From assembly GCA_002364755.1 (NCBI GenBank), contig DEZI01000030.1, positions 4,770 through 68,769 on the forward strand: a DNA stretch of 64,000 bases, given 5' to 3'. The translations under genes and the position numbers were made by a program. This DNA is from Stenotrophomonas maltophilia. GTDB taxonomy: Bacteria; Pseudomonadota; Gammaproteobacteria; Xanthomonadales; Xanthomonadaceae. Below the pieces are notes generated by a model. That model searched no databases. It was not told the DNA's origin and saw nothing but the letters and a program-made list of their open reading frames with translations. Shown here piece by piece: positions 33,730 to 42,844 of this stretch (its first letter is position 1; each line of letters opens with the position of its first letter).

Positions 33730-35838
33730 TCAGAAATCCAGGCTGTAGCCCAGCGTCACCGTCCGCCCACGCCCGGCGAAGTACCGCGCTGGTTCGATCA
33801 GCGCGCTCTGCGAGTAGTAGGTGATGTACTGGCGGTCGAACAGGTTGGCGATGCCCAGATTCACCTTGCCCTTGGCAAGCCTGTAGTCGACGCCCAGATC
33901 GAACAGCGCGTAGCCGCTGAACTCCTTGGCGGCCTCGTCGAAGTTGCGGCTGAAGGCGTACTGCCCCTGCACGAAGGTCGACAGCTCCGGCGTCCACTGC
34001 GCCGACCAGGTGGCGATGACGCGGTTCGGTGCGATGTTCAGGCCGTCCAGGCGCGCGTCGAGCCTGCCATCGGCATTGCTGTCGTAGCGCCCACGCGTCC
34101 AGGCATAGGACAGGCCCAGGCGGTGCGCATCATTCAGGCGATAGCGCACGCTCGCATCAAGGCCCTCGATGGCGGTCTTTTCGCGGGCCAGCTGGAACGC
34201 GCCGTCGACTGCGATCACCCGTGTGCCGTACTCGGAGCGCGACTGGAACGCACTGGCCTCGGCTTCCCACGACGGCGAGCGGTAGCGCACGCCGATCTCG
34301 CTGTTGCGGGTCAGCAGCGGCTGCAACGAACGCAGCGATTCCACGTTGGTACCCGGCGTGTTGATCGAGCGCAGCACGCGGCCGACGTCGGGCATGCCGA
34401 AGCCTTCGGAATAGCTGGCGAACGTGTTGAAGCGCTCGGTAGGCGCGTACACCAGGCCGATGTTGCGCAGGTTCTGCTGGAACTTCAGCTTGCCACCCTG
34501 CACCGCCACGCGGTTGTAGCGGTACAGCGTGGTGTAGCTGTCGATGCGCAGGTCGGCCTCTTCGCGGCGCCACCCGCCCTGCACGGTCAGCTGCGGCAGC
34601 AGTTTGTAGTCGGCCTGCACGAAGCCGGCCACGCTGCTGTAGCGCGAATCGGGCACGTAGGTGCGGCCGGTGCCGTACAGATCCTGCTTGCCACTGTCGC
34701 GCAGCGTGTCCACGCCGGCAGTGATCCTCAGGTCGCCGCCGAGCAGGTCATCGCGGCCCAGGCTGGTCTTGGAGCCCCACTTCGAGGCGGTCGAGCGTGA
34801 CTGGTCATACAGCGTGCCGGCCGGTGCGATCAGCGGATCCTGAAAGGTGGATGAGTTGTCGGCGCCGAACAGGCCTTCGAATTCCTGGTTGAACACCATC
34901 GCCTTCAGTTCCATGCCCGCGAGGTCATGGTGGGTGTAGCTGAGGCCGGTGGTCCAGGCATCGTTCCAGGCCGGCGTGCCCGGCGGCGTGCCACGCACCG
35001 ACGTGGTGGGAACGCCCAGATCTCGGTTGCCGGCCACTGGCACGTATTCGGCCTTGGACTTGATGCGGTAGCGGTTGCTGCTGAACTGCAGTTCCTGGTT
35101 GTCATCGATCCAGTAGCCCAGCTTGGCGTGCAGGTCGTAGGCACGGGTCGACATCAGGTCGCCCTGGGTGACGTCCACGCCAATCGGCGTGCCCTCGCCG
35201 TCCACCCACAGGCCCTGGTCTTCATAACCCGCGCCGACCAGGTAATCCCACTTGCCCTTGCTGCCGCTGATGCGGTAATCGGCACGGTAGCCGGTGGTTT
35301 CGCCGCGCACCTCGGACGTCGGCAGCGTGGTCTGCACGCCCACGTGCTGGTTGACCGCACCCGGCTCCGGGCGCCGGGTGATGAGGTTGATGGTGCCGCC
35401 GGTAGCGCCCAGTCCGTTCATGGCGTTGGCGCCCTGGATGACTTCGACGCGCTCGACCAGCGCGTAATCGATGGTATGTGCTTCGCGACCGGTCGGGCGC
35501 AGCGGATTCGACTGCGGAATGCCATCGACCAGGATCAGCGGCGTGCGTCCGCGCAGGGTCTCGCCACTACCATTCATCTTGCCGCGGCTGGGCGTGTACG
35601 AGGGCAGCAGGCTGGACAGAACATCGGACGAATTGCTGCTGAGGCGCAGCTGCTGCTCGATCTGTTCCTTGCCGATGATGACCACCGTCTGCGGCGCAGT
35701 GGCGGCGTCCTGACCGGTACGCGAGGCGGTCACGATGACCTTGTCCAGCGTCCGCGCCTCGGGCGGACCCTGCTCGGCGTGGGCGTGGGCACAGACCAGC
35801 AACGAAATGGCGACCGTCAGCCGCGAATATCTCAGCAC
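33730..35838 (-). CDS. TonB-dependent siderophore-type outer membrane receptor
   Basis: A 702-aa receptor. It has a signal peptide ending AHAHA, a TonB-box-like stretch (LDKVIVTASRTG), a plug domain (residues ~50-165, ILVDGIPQSNP, RVEVIQGANAMNGLGATGG) and a 22-strand type barrel ending in phenylalanine (YSLDF). The sequence resembles ferric-siderophore receptors of the IutA/hydroxycarboxylate type, but the ligand is uncertain. No classical Fur box was found in the 204 bases upstream, so iron control is not shown by sequence. Confidence 0.85.
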   Translation of the reverse strand: MLRYSRLTVAISLLVCAHAHAEQGPPEARTLDKVIVTASRTGQDAATAPQTVVIIGKEQIEQQLRLSSNSSDVLSSLLPSYTPSRGKMNGSGETLRGRTPLILVDGIPQSNPLRPTGREAHTIDYALVERVEVIQGANAMNGLGATGGTINLITRRPEPGAVNQHVGVQTTLPTSEVRGETTGYRADYRISGSKGKWDYLVGAGYEDQGLWVDGEGTPIGVDVTQGDLMSTRAYDLHAKLGYWIDDNQELQFSSNRYRIKSKAEYVPVAGNRDLGVPTTSVRGTPPGTPAWNDAWTTGLSYTHHDLAGMELKAMVFNQEFEGLFGADNSSTFQDPLIAPAGTLYDQSRSTASKWGSKTSLGRDDLLGGDLRITAGVDTLRDSGKQDLYGTGRTYVPDSRYSSVAGFVQADYKLLPQLTVQGGWRREEADLRIDSYTTLYRYNRVAVQGGKLKFQQNLRNIGLVYAPTERFNTFASYSEGFGMPDVGRVLRSINTPGTNVESLRSLQPLLTRNSEIGVRYRSPSWEAEASAFQSRSEYGTRVIAVDGAFQLAREKTAIEGLDASVRYRLNDAHRLGLSYAWTRGRYDSNADGRLDARLDGLNIAPNRVIATWSAQWTPELSTFVQGQYAFSRNFDEAAKEFSGYALFDLGVDYRLAKGKVNLGIANLFDRQYITYYSQSALIEPARYFAGRGRTVTLGYSLDF

Positions 35839-36042
35839 GTGAACTCCTCTTGGGGGGAGGGCGTGGCGATATGGCTGGCCCGGAACAGGGGCGTATCTTT
35901 CCCGAGGTGTCTGAATGCGTCAATCCATGCGCCGGACCAAAGGGCCCCCAGCGTTCGCCAGCCGCCCATCCCGGCACACCTCCTCCTCCCGTTCCATGGC
36001 ATGCTCTGTGAAACCGTTTTCATGGAATGGAGGGATTCCACG

Positions 36043-36900
36043 ATGTTGTCGCATCTTCGCCGGCCCGCACTGTGCGCGCTGCTGGCTCTTGCTCTGCCTG
36101 CCGCTGCCTGGGCAGCCCAGCCACCTGCGCCGCTGAAGGTGATGTCCTTCAACGTGCGCACCCCGGCCGATACCGCCCCCGGCAAGCGCTGGGACGACCG
36201 TCGCGATGTCATGGTCAAGGTCATCCTCGATGCGCACCCGGCCGTGGTCGGCACCCAGGAACTGGTGCAGGAACAGGCCACCTACCTGGCCGCCCACCTG
36301 CCTGGCTACCGCTGGTTCGGCGAAGGCCGCCGCGGTGGCGACGGCGACGAACACATGGGCGTGTTCTACGACACCAAGGTGCTGGCCATCGAGGAATCGG
36401 GCAACTTCTGGCTGTCCGATACGCCGGACGTGCCGGGCAGCATCACCTGGGGCAACCTGTACCCGCGCATGGTCACCTGGGCACTGTTCCGCCGGCTGGA
36501 CGATGGCCGCCGCTTCTACTTCATGGATACCCACCTGCCCTATCGCGACGAAGACGAGCCGCGCCGGATCAAGGGTGCCGAGCTGATCGCCCAGCGCGTG
36601 CAGACGCTCCCGGCCGACCTGCCGGTGGTGCTGACCGGTGATTTCAACACCGAGCCGGGCAGCGAGACCTACAAGGCGTTCACCCGCGTGCTGCAGGACA
36701 CCCGCACCCAGGTGAAGGCGCCGAAGGGCCCGCGCGAGACCTTCCACGATTTCACCGGCAAGGCCACCGTGCAGCTGGACTGGGTGCTGGTGCGCGGCTT
36801 CCATGCCCGCAGCTTCACCACCGACGACCGTCGCATCGGCGGCGTGCTGCCGTCGGACCACTTCCCGCTGGTGGTCGAACTGGACTGGCCGAAGCCCTGA
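36043..36900 (+). CDS. Secreted endonuclease/exonuclease/phosphatase-family enzyme
   Basis: A 285-aa protein with signal peptide (MLSHLRRPALCALLALALPAAAWA). EEP-fold motifs: MSFNVRT, VVGTQELVQ (metal-binding Glu), MDTHLPY, LTGDFNTEPGS and PSDHFPLVVEL (catalytic His). The family includes DNases, sphingomyelinases and sugar-phosphate or inositol phosphatases; exported members often act on phosphoesters. The start at 36043 follows GGAGG. The long in-frame extension upstream is antisense to the receptor gene and not coding. Confidence 0.85.
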   Translation: MLSHLRRPALCALLALALPAAAWAAQPPAPLKVMSFNVRTPADTAPGKRWDDRRDVMVKVILDAHPAVVGTQELVQEQATYLAAHLPGYRWFGEGRRGGDGDEHMGVFYDTKVLAIEESGNFWLSDTPDVPGSITWGNLYPRMVTWALFRRLDDGRRFYFMDTHLPYRDEDEPRRIKGAELIAQRVQTLPADLPVVLTGDFNTEPGSETYKAFTRVLQDTRTQVKAPKGPRETFHDFTGKATVQLDWVLVRGFHARSFTTDDRRIGGVLPSDHFPLVVELDWPKP

Positions 36901-36916
36901 GCGCGTGCGGCCATCG

Positions 36917-37180
36917 CTAAGGCGGTGGCCGCCTTCCCAGCAGGCGATACAGCGCCTGATGCTGGTCGCGGGCCTGGCAGATGCGTGCGGTGATGGCCAG
37001 GAACAGCCCGATGCCTACCAGGCCTGGCGCCAGCAGCGAATCGGGCAGGCGCAGGAAGCCGATGGCCACTGCCAACGCGGCCAGCACCAGCAGCGCTACC
37101 ACCACTACGGACAGGCCTGCGCCAGGCAGGCCGGGATCGCCGAACAGCACCCGCTGCGTCGATTGCTTGTCGTCAGTCAT
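36917..37180 (-). CDS. Small two-helix membrane protein of unknown function
   Basis: 87 aa, two hydrophobic segments (AGLSVVVVALLVLAALAVAIGF and LLAPGLVGIGLFLAITARI), a hydrophilic N-terminus and a basic proline-rich C-terminus. It converges with the EEP-family gene. I recognise no family. The 98-base gap upstream leads into the smeX terminator. Confidence 0.6.
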   Translation of the reverse strand: MTDDKQSTQRVLFGDPGLPGAGLSVVVVALLVLAALAVAIGFLRLPDSLLAPGLVGIGLFLAITARICQARDQHQALYRLLGRRPPP

Positions 37181-37278
37181 TGCCGCCGCTCCTTGGAACC
37201 TGCCCTATTAGTTACTACGGGGGGCCAGCGTTCTGGCAGAGTCAAAAGCGTCATGGCGGCAGCGGGCCAGATACAACA

Positions 37279-37308
37279 AAGGGACGGATGCCTGCGCATC
37301 CGTCCCTT
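37279..37308 (-). terminator. Intrinsic terminator of the smeU1VWU2X operon
   Basis: A perfect 13-bp stem, AAGGGACGGATGC (37279-37291) with GCATCCGTCCCTT (37296-37308), loop CTGC. On the minus strand it is followed by TTGTTGT, a U-rich tail, 22 bases after the smeX stop. Confidence 0.8.
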
Positions 37309-37330
37309 CGTGGGTACTGCAACCCTGCGG

Positions 37331-38752
37331 TTACCGCACCTGGGCCACGCTCGGCGCCTGCGGCGACTGCCCCCAGCCGCCCAGTGCCTTGTAGACACCG
37401 ACCACACTGACGTTGACCTCGGCCTCGGCCGCGGCCAGTGCATCGTCAGCGGCCAGCTGCGTGCGCTGCGCATCCAGCAGAGTCAGGAAGTCCTCCGAAC
37501 CCTCGCGGAAGCGGATCTGCGCCAGCGATTCGGCACGCCGCGCCGCCTGCGCCTGCTCGACCACGATGGCCAGCCGCGCCTGCTGCTTGGAGTAGCGGGT
37601 CAGCGCGTTCTCGGTGTCTTCCAGCGCCAGCAGCACGGCCTGCTCGTACTGCGCGGCCACGCCTTCGGCCTCGGCCTTGCTGGCACGCAGGCGTGCACGC
37701 ACGGTGCCGAAGTCGAACGCCGCCCAGCTCAGCGACGGGGTCAGCGACCAGGCCTTGTTGTTGCCGTTGACCAGCCCGCTGGCATCGCCGCCGAGGAAGC
37801 CGACGAAACCGGACAGCGACAGCCGCGGGAACAGATCGGCCGTGGCCACGCCAACACGCGCGGTGGCGGCGGCGAGACGACGTTCGGCCACGCGCACGTC
37901 GGCACGCTGGCGCAGCAGTTCGCGGGTGTCACCCAGCGGCAGCGCCTTGGCAAACGCCGGCACGTCCTGCGGGGCCAGCATCGCGGTCAGCACTTCCGGG
38001 CGCTGGCCCAGCAGCACCGCCAGGCGGTTGCGCGACTGTGCCTCGGACACTTCCAGCAGCGGGATGTCGGCCTCGATCGCCTTCAGGCGGGCGCGGCTGC
38101 TCTGCACATCCAGTTCGCTGCCGGCACCCAGTTCCCAGCGCGCCTCGGTCAGCTTCTGCGTATCGCGCAGGTTTTCCAGCGTGTGCTGGGCCACCGCGAT
38201 GCGCTTCTGCGTGCCACGCAGCTCGAAGTAGTTGCGTGCCACTTCGGCGGCGACCAGCACCTGTGCATCGGCCAGGTTGGCCTGCTCGGCACCGAGGTCG
38301 GCGCGTGCGGCTTCTGCGGCGCGGCGCTTGCGGCCGAACAGATCCAGCTCCCAGCCCGCATCGAAGCCGAGCTGGTAGCTTTCACTGAACACCCGCTGCC
38401 CACCCAGCTGCGGATCGGGTTGCTTGCGGCGGTCGTAGCTGCCGTCAGCGGTGACGTGCGGGGCTTGGTCGAAGCGGCTCTCGACGAACACCGCACGGGC
38501 CTGGCTGACGCGGGCCACGGCCACGCGCAGGTCCAGGTTCTCCGACAGTGCGCCGTGCACCAGTTCTTCCAGCACCGGATCATCGAACTGCGCCCACCAG
38601 CTGGCCACCGGCGAAGCGGTGCTGTACACCGCCTGCTGTGCGCCCTGCAGGACCACAGGCTCCTGTGCCGGGGCAGTGTAATTGGGGCCGACGCTGACAC
38701 ACCCGGCCAGCACCAGGCTGGAGATGGCCATCGCCAACGTGCGGATCACCAT
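37331..38752 (-). CDS. smeX: RND efflux outer membrane factor SmeX
   Basis: A 473-aa TolC/OprM-type lipoprotein (lipobox SLVLAGC) that forms the outer membrane channel of the SmeVWX pump. It has the two OEP repeats of the NodT family (PNYTAPAQEP ... WWAQFDDPVLEELV near the start; SWAAFDFGTVRARLRASKAEAEGV later, named here in part). It is the last gene of the five-gene cluster and overlaps smeU2 by seven bases. The symbol rests on gene order and content, which match the published S. maltophilia smeU1-V-W-U2-X operon. Confidence 0.9.
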   Translation of the reverse strand: MVIRTLAMAISSLVLAGCVSVGPNYTAPAQEPVVLQGAQQAVYSTASPVASWWAQFDDPVLEELVHGALSENLDLRVAVARVSQARAVFVESRFDQAPHVTADGSYDRRKQPDPQLGGQRVFSESYQLGFDAGWELDLFGRKRRAAEAARADLGAEQANLADAQVLVAAEVARNYFELRGTQKRIAVAQHTLENLRDTQKLTEARWELGAGSELDVQSSRARLKAIEADIPLLEVSEAQSRNRLAVLLGQRPEVLTAMLAPQDVPAFAKALPLGDTRELLRQRADVRVAERRLAAATARVGVATADLFPRLSLSGFVGFLGGDASGLVNGNNKAWSLTPSLSWAAFDFGTVRARLRASKAEAEGVAAQYEQAVLLALEDTENALTRYSKQQARLAIVVEQAQAARRAESLAQIRFREGSEDFLTLLDAQRTQLAADDALAAAEAEVNVSVVGVYKALGGWGQSPQAPSVAQVR

Positions 38753-39483
38753 GGCAGCACCTCGCCCAGGTAGGTGAAGCTGCCGCTGGCGCCGGCGTCA
38801 CCGACCAGCGCCATTTCCACGCTGGAACGTGCGCCTTCGCTGATTTCGATTTCGCCGTTGCCACCGTTCATGTCGGTCTTCACGTAGCCGGGGTGCACGG
38901 TGTTGACCTTGATCGGGGTGTTGCGCAGTTCGTAGGCCAGGGCCAGGGTCCAGCTGTTCACCGCCGCCTTGGAGGCGTTGTAGGCCGGGATCTTGAAATC
39001 GTAGATGCCCGAGTTCGGATCGGCGTGCAGGGTCTGCGAGCCGAGCATGCTGGACACGTTGACGATGCGGCCGGACTTGGCCTGCTTGACCAGCGGCAGG
39101 AAGGCCTGGGTGACCGCGACCAGCGCGAACACATTGGTGTCGAAGGTGCGGCGCCAGGTATCCAGCGACTGCTCGGACGGCGCCTGCGCCGGGTTCTCGA
39201 TCATGATGCCGGCGTTGTTGACCAGGATGTCCAGGCGACCATGGCGTTGGCGCACCTGCTCGACGGCCTCGGCGATGCTGGCGGCATCGGTCACGTCCAG
39301 CTGGATGGCTTCCACCGGCAGGCCTTCGGCCTGCAGCAGCAGGGCCTGCTCCACCGCGGTTTCGCGCTTGCGGCCGGCCAGCAGCGTGTGCACGCCGGCC
39401 TGGGCCAGCTGGCGCACGGTTTCCAGGCCGATGCCACGGGTGGCGCCGCTGACCAGCGCGATCTTGTTCTGATGGGTGTTCAT
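38746..39483 (-). CDS. smeU2: Short-chain dehydrogenase SmeU2
   Basis: A 245-aa classical SDR: cofactor loop GATRGIGLETV, NNAG at about residues 88-91, the catalytic serine in VNVSSMLGS and YNASKAAV (YxxxK). It sits between the RND pump gene and the outer membrane factor, which is distinctive of the smeVWX operon. A role in oxidative stress or in modifying efflux substrates has been proposed for the SmeU proteins; the substrate is unknown. It overlaps smeX. Confidence 0.88.
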   Translation of the reverse strand: MNTHQNKIALVSGATRGIGLETVRQLAQAGVHTLLAGRKRETAVEQALLLQAEGLPVEAIQLDVTDAASIAEAVEQVRQRHGRLDILVNNAGIMIENPAQAPSEQSLDTWRRTFDTNVFALVAVTQAFLPLVKQAKSGRIVNVSSMLGSQTLHADPNSGIYDFKIPAYNASKAAVNSWTLALAYELRNTPIKVNTVHPGYVKTDMNGGNGEIEISEGARSSVEMALVGDAGASGSFTYLGEVLPW

Positions 39484-39546
39484 GGATTCATGCCTTGGTT
39501 TGGGGAAAGCGGCCGCCGCTCGGGGCGGCGACCGCGGGAGTGCATG

Positions 39547-42500
39547 TCAGTGATGGAGGGTGGACTCGCCGTGCTGCACCAGCTGGCCACCGCCGTTGCG
39601 AGTGACGAACTTGCGCAGGGCCACGTAGAACACCGGGGTCAGGAACAGACCGAACAGGGTCACGCCCAGCATGCCGGCAAACACCGTGATGCCGGTGACA
39701 GAGCGCACTTCAGCGCCTGCACCATGGGACAGCACCAGCGGCACGGTGCCGGCAATGAACGCGATGGAGGTCATCACGATCGGACGCAGGCGCAGGCGGC
39801 AGGCTTCCAGCGCCGCTTCAACGATGCCCTTGCCGCCCATTTCCAGTTCTCGGGCGAACTCGACGATCAGGATCGCGTTCTTGCACGCCAGGCCCATCAG
39901 CACCACCAGGCCGACCTGCACGAACACGTTGTTGTCACCACCGGTCATCCACACACCGAACAGGGCCGACAGCAGGGTCATCGGTACGATCAGGATCACC
40001 GCCAGCGGCAGCGACCAGCTTTCGTACAGTGCCGCCAGCACCAGGAAGGCCAGCATGATCGCCACCGGGAACACGATGAAGGCGGCCTTGCCCTGGGTGG
40101 CCTGCTGGTAGCTCAGGTCGGTCCATTCGGTGGTCATGCCCACCGGCAGCACCTTGCCGGCGATCTCGGTCAGCTTGTTCATCGCTTCGGCCGAGGACAG
40201 CAGGCGGGGGTCGGCCTCACCGGCCAGGTCGGCGGCCGGATAGCCGTTGAAGCGCAGCACCGGGTCCGGGCCGAAGGTCTGCTTGATGGTGACCATCGAA
40301 CCGATCGGCACCATCTCGCCGCGATCATTGCGGGTGCGCAGCTTGCCGATGTCTTCAACGCTCTCGCGGAACGGGCCGTCGGCCTGGGCGATTACCTGCC
40401 AGGTACGACCGAACTGGTTGAAGTCGTTGACGTAGGCCGAACCCAGGTAGGTCTGCAGGGTGTCGAACAGCTCGGTGAGCTGCACGCCCTGGGCCTTGGC
40501 CTTGACACGGTCCACTTCCGCATCCAGCTGCGGCACGTTGGCCTGGTAGCTGGTGATCGGGAAAGCCATGCCCGGGGTCTGCGCGACGGTGCCCTGCATC
40601 GCCTGCACGGCATTCTGCAGCGCGCCGTAACCCAGGTTGCCACGGTCCTGGATGAACATCTGGTAGCCGTTGCCGTTGCCCAGGCCCAGGATCGGCGGCG
40701 GCATCATCGCGAAGGCGAAGCCTTCCTGCAGCCCGGCGATCTTCTGGTTGATCTCGGCATTGATCTGCGCAGCGGTACGGCCATGACGCTCGGCAAACGG
40801 CTTGAGCGGAATGAACGCCACGCCGGTGTTGGGCGTGTTGGTGAACTGCAGCGCGTTCAGGCCCGGGAACGAAATGGTGTGCGCAACGCCATCGGTTTCC
40901 TGGGCGATCTTGGCGACCTTGCGCAGCATTTCATCGGTACGCGCGATCGATGAGCCTTCCGGCAGCTTCACGCCGGCGATCAGGTACAGCTTGTCCTGGG
41001 TCGGGATGAAGCCCGGCGGCACCACCTTGAAGACCAAGCCGGTACCGACCAGCAGGATTGCGTAGACCACGAACACCGCGCCGCGACGGCCGAGGATCTT
41101 CGAAACGCCACGCTCGTACTTTTCCGAACTGGACTTGAAGAAGCGGTTGAACGGACGGAACACCCAGCCGAACAGACGGTCGATGAGGCGCGTCGGCGCA
41201 TCCTTGGCAGCGTCATGCGGCTTCAGCAGGCGCGCGGCCAGGGCCGGCGACAGGGTCAGCGAGTTGATCGCCGAGATCACCGTGGAGATCGCGATGGTGA
41301 CGGCGAACTGCTTGTAGAACTGACCGGTGACGCCGGACAGGAAGGCCATCGGCACGAACACGGCACACAGCACCAGCGCGATCGCGATGATCGGGCCGGA
41401 CACTTCGCGCATGGCCTGGTGGGCCGCCGCGAGCGGGGTGAGGCCTTCCTCGATGTTGCGTTCAACATTCTCCACGACCACGATCGCATCGTCGACCACG
41501 ATGCCGATCGCCAGCACCAGGCCGAACAGGCTCAGCGTGTTGATCGAGAAGCCCAGCAGGTACAGCGCAGCGAAGGTACCCACCACCGACACCGGCACGG
41601 CGATCAGCGGAATGATCGAGGCGCGCCAGGTCTGCAGGAACAGGATCACCACCAGCACCACCAGGGCGATGGCTTCGAGCAGGGTGGAGACCACGGCCTT
41701 GATCGAGTCACGCACGAAGATGGTGGTGTCATACACCGCCTCGTACTTGACGTCGGCCGGCATGGTCTTCTGCATTTCGTCCATGGTGCCGATGACCGCA
41801 TCACGGATTTCCAGCGCGTTGGCGCCCGGTGCCTGGAAGATGCCGATGCCCACCGCGTTCTTGCCGTCCAGCTGCGAGCGCAGGGTGTAGTCGCCGGCGC
41901 CCAGTTCAACGCGCGCCACATCGGACAGGCGCACGATCTCGCCATCGGTGCCGCTCTTGAGCACGATGTCGCCGAATTCCTTCTCGGACTTCAAACGGCC
42001 CTGGGCATTGATCAGGGTCAGGAACTGGCTGTCGGGCAGCGGTTCCGCACCGAGCTGGCCGGCCGAGACCTGCACGTTCTGCTCGCGCATGGCGGCAACC
42101 ACGTCGCTGGCGGTCAGGCCGCGCGAGGCCACCTTGTCCGGGTCCAGCCAGGCGCGCATGGCGTAGTCACCGCCACCGAAGATCTGCGCATCACCCACGC
42201 CCGGAATGCGGGCCAGCGCGTCCTTGACGTGCAGGCGGGCGTAGTTGCGCAGGTACAGGGTGTCGTACTTGCCATTGGGCGAGGTCAGGTGCACCACCAT
42301 CAGGAAGGTCGGCGACTGCTTCTGGGTGGTCACACCCTGCCGGCGTACGTCCTCGGGCAGGCGCGCCTGCGCCTGTGCCACGCGGTTCTGCACCTTCACT
42401 GCCGCCGCGTCCGGGTCGGTGCCCGGGCGGAAGGTGACGGTCATCTGCAGCACGCCATCGGAGCCGGCCACCGACTTGAGGTACATCATGCCCTCGACGC

Positions 42501-42717
42501 CGTTGATCGCCTCTTCCAGCGGGGTGGCCACGGTTTCAGCGATGACCTTGGGGTTGGCGCCCGGGTAGACCGTGCGCACGACCACCGACGGCGGCACCAC
42601 TTCGGGGTACTCGCCGATCGGCAGCAACGGGATCGAGATCAGGCCGGCGGCGAAGATCACGATCGACAGCACCGCCGCGAAGATCGGCCTGTCGATGAAG
42701 AAACGGGAAAAGTCCAT
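39547..42717 (-). CDS. smeW: RND multidrug efflux pump subunit SmeW
   Basis: A 1056-aa inner membrane proton/drug antiporter of the HAE1 family with 12 membrane helices. Proton-relay residues are intact: VVDDAIVVVEN in helix 4 and GLACKNAILIVEFA in helix 10. The protein begins MDFSRFFIDRPIFAAVLS as in MexF-type pumps. With SmeV and SmeX it should form a tripartite pump. In S. maltophilia, overexpression of SmeVWX raises resistance to chloramphenicol, quinolones and tetracyclines (established knowledge). Confidence 0.93.
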   Translation of the reverse strand: MDFSRFFIDRPIFAAVLSIVIFAAGLISIPLLPIGEYPEVVPPSVVVRTVYPGANPKVIAETVATPLEEAINGVEGMMYLKSVAGSDGVLQMTVTFRPGTDPDAAAVKVQNRVAQAQARLPEDVRRQGVTTQKQSPTFLMVVHLTSPNGKYDTLYLRNYARLHVKDALARIPGVGDAQIFGGGDYAMRAWLDPDKVASRGLTASDVVAAMREQNVQVSAGQLGAEPLPDSQFLTLINAQGRLKSEKEFGDIVLKSGTDGEIVRLSDVARVELGAGDYTLRSQLDGKNAVGIGIFQAPGANALEIRDAVIGTMDEMQKTMPADVKYEAVYDTTIFVRDSIKAVVSTLLEAIALVVLVVILFLQTWRASIIPLIAVPVSVVGTFAALYLLGFSINTLSLFGLVLAIGIVVDDAIVVVENVERNIEEGLTPLAAAHQAMREVSGPIIAIALVLCAVFVPMAFLSGVTGQFYKQFAVTIAISTVISAINSLTLSPALAARLLKPHDAAKDAPTRLIDRLFGWVFRPFNRFFKSSSEKYERGVSKILGRRGAVFVVYAILLVGTGLVFKVVPPGFIPTQDKLYLIAGVKLPEGSSIARTDEMLRKVAKIAQETDGVAHTISFPGLNALQFTNTPNTGVAFIPLKPFAERHGRTAAQINAEINQKIAGLQEGFAFAMMPPPILGLGNGNGYQMFIQDRGNLGYGALQNAVQAMQGTVAQTPGMAFPITSYQANVPQLDAEVDRVKAKAQGVQLTELFDTLQTYLGSAYVNDFNQFGRTWQVIAQADGPFRESVEDIGKLRTRNDRGEMVPIGSMVTIKQTFGPDPVLRFNGYPAADLAGEADPRLLSSAEAMNKLTEIAGKVLPVGMTTEWTDLSYQQATQGKAAFIVFPVAIMLAFLVLAALYESWSLPLAVILIVPMTLLSALFGVWMTGGDNNVFVQVGLVVLMGLACKNAILIVEFARELEMGGKGIVEAALEACRLRLRPIVMTSIAFIAGTVPLVLSHGAGAEVRSVTGITVFAGMLGVTLFGLFLTPVFYVALRKFVTRNGGGQLVQHGESTLHH

Positions 42718-42844
42718 CGAGGAATTCCTGGGAAATGCCGCCGACGGGCAACAGCCGCCCCGCCCCTCGTCAATCTGACGAAGGCAGGGAAGGCTGCCGC
42801 TGGCGCCGACAGCTAAGCGGAAACGTGGATCAGGAGACGGCGGA

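Noticed and set aside
34927..36042. Upstream in-frame extension of the EEP-family gene
   Set aside because: It is antisense to the TonB receptor gene. GGAGG and a signal peptide place the start at 36043.
35839..36042. Fur box for the TonB siderophore-type receptor
   Set aside because: No stretch resembling GATAATGATAATCATTATC was seen.
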